Assembly: GCF_025949665.1 (NCBI RefSeq)
Contig: NZ_JAPDFT010000001.1
Location: 1,240,001-1,304,000 of the forward strand
Direction: 5' to 3'
Origin: Chryseobacterium viscerum
GTDB lineage: Bacteria; Bacteroidota; Bacteroidia; Flavobacteriales; Weeksellaceae
Length of the DNA stretch: 64,000 nt
Position 1 is the stretch's first letter. The number at the start of each line of letters is the position of its first letter. The notes beneath the pieces are model-generated. The model saw only the letters and a list, made by a program, of their open reading frames with translations, did not search any database and was not told the origin of the DNA. This document shows positions 60,500-64,000 of this stretch, piece by piece. A program made the position numbers and the translations under genes.

Positions 60500-61273
60500 T
60501 TATTTGAAGATTGTTTTTGCTGATCCTGATGTATTTCCTGTTTTTGGATTTTGAATAAAAGCTATGACCTCCCAGTTTTCAGGAGAAAAGCCGTCGGGAA
60601 GCTTAAAGGTTGTTGTTCCTACCGGCTGTTTATTCAGTGAGATCTGATTTTGCTTATGAACAATCTGCCAGTGGTGCAGATGGCGGCCTTCATTTTCACC
60701 TTTACCTACCTGAGTGGAAGAATGTTTTTCAACCAGATTAATGAGAAGCATATTCTTAGGATCAGTGTCAGAGGTTTTATACTGTACCTTGATTTCCTGT
60801 TGAGAAAGAGTTGCCGATAGTTCTATATTTGTTTTTTTAGAATTAAATAAGGCTTTCCGGATTGCATTTTTGATATTGTTTTCATCAGACCCTACAAATT
60901 CCGCTTTTCCATTGACAACCAACTGTGGAGTATAAACCTGTGAATTTAAGATACGGCTGTACTGCTGTTGCCGTTGTGAGTTCTCAGCAGTGCTGAATCT
61001 GTCTTTCCATCCGAGGCGGTTCCAGTAATCCACATGGTAGGAGAGAAGGTAAACAGGTTCGTCCTTATATTCTTTTTCAATTTTTCCCATCAGTTCATCT
61101 GCTGGTGGGCAACTGGAGCAGCCTTCTGAAGTGAAGAGTTCCAAAACAGCAAAACCGTTTTCTGTGGTTGGATGCTGTACTGTCTTTTGGATTTTATCTT
61201 GGTGAATAAATGCTGAAGTAGCAAATAATAATGTGGTAAAAGCGCTTACCGTGATTAAGTTTTTTAGTATCAT
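60500..61273 (-). CDS. DUF1223 exported thioredoxin-fold protein
   Basis: 257 residues with an N-terminal signal (LITVSAFTTLLFATSAF). The DUF1223 domain starts VLELFTSEGCSSCPPADELM, containing the CSSC pair, and continues LSYHVDYWNRLGWKDRFST and YTPQLVVNGKAEFVGS, the cis-Pro-like part of a thioredoxin fold. Periplasmic redox or thiol function is expected but not proven. A TACTTTTG -7 box lies 17 bases before the start (61290-61297, minus strand). Confidence 0.87.
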   Translation of the reverse strand: MILKNLITVSAFTTLLFATSAFIHQDKIQKTVQHPTTENGFAVLELFTSEGCSSCPPADELMGKIEKEYKDEPVYLLSYHVDYWNRLGWKDRFSTAENSQRQQQYSRILNSQVYTPQLVVNGKAEFVGSDENNIKNAIRKALFNSKKTNIELSATLSQQEIKVQYKTSDTDPKNMLLINLVEKHSSTQVGKGENEGRHLHHWQIVHKQNQISLNKQPVGTTTFKLPDGFSPENWEVIAFIQNPKTGNTSGSAKTIFK

Positions 61274-61289
61274 GTCTTTTAATTTGATT

Positions 61290-61297
61290 CAAAAGTA
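61290..61297 (-). promoter_or_regulatory. -7 box of the DUF1223 gene
   Basis: TACTTTTG on the minus strand. Confidence 0.5.
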
Positions 61298-61466
61298 GAT
61301 ACTCTGGAAAGGCAGAAGAATACAAAAAAAGGTTAACCGGACAAATTGAAAGGTAAACCCGGAAATTGTGAAGAGGATTTTTTATAGGGGAAGAGGGAGG
61401 CTGGAAGTACTCCAGGTCTTTGATAGGAATAGCGTTTTCTCATAAAGTATCAGAATCAAATAGAAA

Positions 61467-61491
61467 AACCCTGATTATTTCAATCAGGGTT
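61467..61491 (-). terminator. Terminator of the two-component operon
   Basis: AACCCTGATT, five-base loop, AATCAGGGTT; followed by TTTTTCT in the minus-strand direction. Confidence 0.75.
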
Positions 61492-61556
61492 ATCATTTAT
61501 TTTTTTTAAACTTCTATAGATTAGAACAGCTCCCAGCCCCAAACTTCCTTACTCAT

Positions 61557-62315
61557 TTACCTGTCTTCCAGCCAAGTAAAGAAACTATGCGTTTTTTCTT
61601 TATTAATGAGAAGCTTTTCGGGAGTTTCAATGGTGAGTTTTACCAGTATTTTACGCTGAAAATAATGCTCCATCTCTTTAATGGCTTTAAAATTAACAAG
61701 ATATTGCCTGTTGACCCTGAAGAATTGTTTATCAGAGACCTGTTCCGCGATTTGTCCCAAAGGCTGACTAAGGGAAAACTGCTCTTTGCCGAAGGTTACC
61801 AAATGGGTTATTTCATTATGGATATAGAAATAAGCAATATCATCCGTAGGAATCGTTGTATATTTCTGATTTTTAAAAACCAGAAAACTGCTTTTACCGG
61901 AAGGCTGAGCGATTTTTTGTATAATGGATTCTAAATCCGGCAGATCATTCTTCTGAAAGAATTTTTTCAGTTCATCAACTTTTCTCAGAGCTTCAGCAAT
62001 ATCTTCTTTGGAAAATGGTTTTAAAACATAATCAACACCCTTGCTCTTAAAAGCATCCAGCATATACTGATCAAAGGCGGTACAGAAAACCACAGGGCAT
62101 GTGATGTCTACTGATTTAAAAATCTCAAATGAAAGTCCGTCCGAAAGATGGATATCCATAAAAATAAGATCAGGCTTGAGCTCCTTTAAGCCTTCAATAC
62201 TTGTTTCGATACTGTCATAAACTCCCAGTATCTTTGAGTCCGGTTTTAAATCTGAAATTAAATTCTGAAGGGATTTTGCGGCCCTGAATTCGTCTTCAAT
62301 AATGATGATATTCAT
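61557..62315 (-). CDS. LytTR-type response regulator
   Basis: 252 residues. Receiver domain at 1-120: IIIEDEFRAAK, phospho-acceptor Asp in PDLIFMDIHLSDG, FCTAFDQY and the switch Lys in YVLKPFSKEDI. The C-terminal LytTR DNA-binding domain spans about 150-252 (FLVFKNQKYTTIPTDDIAYF, then FFRVNRQYLVNFKAIKEME). Its start overlaps the histidine kinase gene by 20 bases, so the two form a translationally coupled pair. Targets unknown. Confidence 0.93.
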   Translation of the reverse strand: MNIIIIEDEFRAAKSLQNLISDLKPDSKILGVYDSIETSIEGLKELKPDLIFMDIHLSDGLSFEIFKSVDITCPVVFCTAFDQYMLDAFKSKGVDYVLKPFSKEDIAEALRKVDELKKFFQKNDLPDLESIIQKIAQPSGKSSFLVFKNQKYTTIPTDDIAYFYIHNEITHLVTFGKEQFSLSQPLGQIAEQVSDKQFFRVNRQYLVNFKAIKEMEHYFQRKILVKLTIETPEKLLINKEKTHSFFTWLEDR

Positions 62316-63309
62316 GAATTAATGGTAGTTTTATCTGAAAGATTTTTTCGTCTGAGTTAATTGTAATTTCCTTTTCCAGTAAGTGTTTGTAACGCATTTT
62401 AATATTGTCAAGCCCCACTCCCAGAGAGTCTTCTGTATTTATCTTTCGCTGTATAGGATTTTCAATTACAATTTGAGCGCCAGCGGTATAGATTTTAATA
62501 TGTAAAGGTTTACTTTGTGAAACAATATTGTGCTTGATGCAGTTCTCCACCAAAAGCTGAAGAGTGAAGGGAGGAATAAGGGTTTGAGCTGATTCCTTTC
62601 CAAGCTCGTTGGTAAATTTAATTCCTACTCCAAAACGGGCTTTCTGAAGAAAAAGATAAGAATCTACGATTTTCATTTCTTCCTGTACACTGATGAGGTC
62701 CAGTTTTCTGCTTTCGAGAGTAAATCGGTAAAAGTCAGAAAGTTTTACAATGAAATCAACTGTTTCTTCGTCATGCGTTTCTGCCATTAATTTTAATGTA
62801 TTCAGGCTATTGAAGAGAAAATGTGGATTGATCTGTTGTTTCAATAATTCATACTGAGCCCCAAGATTGTCACTTTTTACCTTTTCCAGTTCAAGCTGTA
62901 TCTGCTGGCCTGTATAGTTATTTTGAAGCAGTGTCAGAAACATATAGCATACCAGGTTGATTAAAATTCCTCTTACTTCGACCATCAGCATTACCGGACC
63001 AAAATTGATATGAGATAAAATAAGCTGCTGAATCCAGGCAAGCGCAAACATAATCACCATTCCGAAAGCCAGTACCACCATCAATCTTGAGTAGGAAATA
63101 TGCTGTCTGCGTTTTCCAGTACGGTTCAGCATATAAATATTGAGATACCACATGATGACGGAGAAAGCTGCTGTAATCGCTGAATTGACTACTGCTTCTT
63201 TCCAGTTGAATGCATGAGAAGCCAGCTGAGGTACAGAAGATAAAACTCCCAGGAAAATAGAGCTTATCCAGATAATGGCTGGTGAGATTTTTATTTTTTG
63301 CTGTTGCAT
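62296..63309 (-). CDS. LytS/YehU-type sensor histidine kinase
   Basis: 337 residues. Four transmembrane helices in residues 1-130 with no large external domain. The His-kinase (PF06580-type) dimerisation segment has the phospho-His in LKQQINPHFLFNSLNTLKLM, and the ATPase has the N box in LQLLVENCIKHNIV and the G box in GVGLDNIKMRY. Cognate kinase of the overlapping LytTR regulator. The signal sensed by the membrane domain is unknown. Confidence 0.93.
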   Translation of the reverse strand: MQQQKIKISPAIIWISSIFLGVLSSVPQLASHAFNWKEAVVNSAITAAFSVIMWYLNIYMLNRTGKRRQHISYSRLMVVLAFGMVIMFALAWIQQLILSHINFGPVMLMVEVRGILINLVCYMFLTLLQNNYTGQQIQLELEKVKSDNLGAQYELLKQQINPHFLFNSLNTLKLMAETHDEETVDFIVKLSDFYRFTLESRKLDLISVQEEMKIVDSYLFLQKARFGVGIKFTNELGKESAQTLIPPFTLQLLVENCIKHNIVSQSKPLHIKIYTAGAQIVIENPIQRKINTEDSLGVGLDNIKMRYKHLLEKEITINSDEKIFQIKLPLIHEYHHY

Positions 63310-63389
63310 GAAATCCGCTGATTTGAAAAAGTTAAATTAATGTTTTTTATTGAAAATATTATGATAAATAGTGAAATCGGAGTTTTTTA

Positions 63390-63833
63390 TTACGGCCTGT
63401 TTACAGGTTGGTAGCTCATAAAATATTGTATTCTTTCTTCTTTATCAGGAGAGCTGTTTTGTGGCAGATCATTTTTTAGATCATAAGATATATTTCCAAG
63501 ATGATCAGCCTGAACAGTTTCAATACTTACCAGTTCTCCGGTGATTGTTCCGCCAATATATTGAGGATTATCATGATACTTCCAGGTTACCAGTTTCATA
63601 ACAGCACCTGCTTCCGGTGTCTGGCTTTCCTTTGATAAAGATTCCAATGCTTTTTCATTTCCGTATAAAGCGGACATCGTTTCTCTCTTAGGGTTTAAAG
63701 AATTGGAAATAAATTTGAGATGACCCGGGTCAAAAACAACCCTTGAAAGCCCATTATTTGTATCATTATTTTCTTTGCTGCAAGCGGTAAGAGAAACCAG
63801 GCTTACCAATAAGATCAGAATTGTATTTTTCAT
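63390..63833 (-). CDS. Cytochrome P460-like lipoprotein without CxxCH
   Basis: 147 residues with a lipoprotein signal (MKNTILILLVSLVSLTAC). The middle (NPKRETMSALYGNEKALESL, then VMKLVTWKYHDNPQYIGG) resembles the front part of cytochrome P460 domains, but the heme CxxCH expected near the end is absent. The gene upstream, cut by the window edge, encodes a tail with CIACH; the two overlap by ATGA. The P460 assignment is moderate. Confidence 0.6.
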   Translation of the reverse strand: MKNTILILLVSLVSLTACSKENNDTNNGLSRVVFDPGHLKFISNSLNPKRETMSALYGNEKALESLSKESQTPEAGAVMKLVTWKYHDNPQYIGGTITGELVSIETVQADHLGNISYDLKNDLPQNSSPDKEERIQYFMSYQPVNRP

Positions 63834-64000
63834 TTTTTCTGTAAATTTTGGATTAATCTTTGAGTATTTACTTTCATTGGAACATCAAACAGATACCCTG
63901 TTTTCTCTGCCAGCTGTCTGTGGCAGGCAATACATGATTCTTTGGCGAAAGAAGCTGTTTTTCCGGTTGGATGGAGATCATCGCCGGAGAATTTTGCAAA
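63830..64000 (-). CDS. Cytochrome P460-like protein, C-terminal part only
   Basis: The last 56 codons of a gene that continues past the right edge. The tail reads SGDDLHPTGKTASFAKESCI then ACHRQLAEKTGYLFDVPM, with a c-type heme site CIACH, as found at the end of cytochrome P460-family proteins. Its stop codon overlaps the start of the next lipoprotein (ATGA), indicating translational coupling. The heme would be attached in the periplasm. Confidence 0.6.
   Translation of the reverse strand, partial: FAKFSGDDLHPTGKTASFAKESCIACHRQLAEKTGYLFDVPMKVNTQRLIQNLQKK

Overview
The window looks like chromosomal DNA of a Chryseobacterium-type flavobacterium (Bacteroidota). Supporting signs are AT-rich codon use, a type IX secretion (T9SS) sorting domain, Bacteroidota promoter boxes (TAnnTTTG) instead of Shine-Dalgarno sites, a CGA/CIA-type class A beta-lactamase, and a 46-residue bacteriocin-like peptide with a KxLSKxELKxxxGG leader. 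The genus is inferred from these features together; no rRNA or tRNA gene is present to confirm it.

1-11.8 kb is the main accessory region. A secreted T9SS-type beta-propeller protein, a long SpvB/RHS-like protein and an RHS protein with a C-terminal HEMGH metallopeptidase tip (M91/NleD-like) lie in one operon, followed by a lipoprotein that is a candidate immunity gene. Downstream are two more orphan immunity-like genes, separated by two nearly full copies and one truncated copy of a ~315 bp repeat. Each copy carries the same short tail and terminator. This looks like a decayed store of toxin-tip/immunity cassettes. A CocE-type hydrolase, a bacteriocin-like peptide and a small membrane protein bracketed by two ~190 bp palindromic elements follow.

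14.9-33 kb is mainly core metabolism: purB, purL, dnaN, pheT and small enzymes. A DUF1016 PDDEXK nuclease sits between purB and purL, flanked by short direct repeats. An AraC regulator broken by a one-base frameshift precedes a DUF417 (RclC-like) membrane protein. 33-47 kb holds a 3-hydroxyacyl-CoA dehydrogenase, the beta-lactamase, a GH5 glucanase, a Gfo/Idh/MocA oxidoreductase, pcm, a D-2-hydroxyacid dehydrogenase, urocanate hydratase with a Crp/Fnr regulator, and an MBL-fold enzyme. 47-64 kb holds a secreted Tpx, a GapN-type dehydrogenase, two tandem paralogous sigma-factor/membrane-protein pairs, an S41 peptidase, two further MBL-fold enzymes, an AraC regulator with an aldo/keto reductase, a DoxX-like/DUF1223 pair, a LytTR two-component pair, and a cytochrome P460-like pair cut by the right edge.

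Intergenic DNA is rich in dispersed repeats: a twin-hairpin family built on GGGCTTTAGCCC and TTGGCTTTAGCCAA (six copies), a TCATTCCG/GGAATCT hairpin family, a ~54 bp GGTGGCAAAAATTC family, an ~80 bp repeat present in opposite orientations, and two heptamer arrays. No CRISPR array, rRNA, tRNA, transposase gene or riboswitch was recognised.
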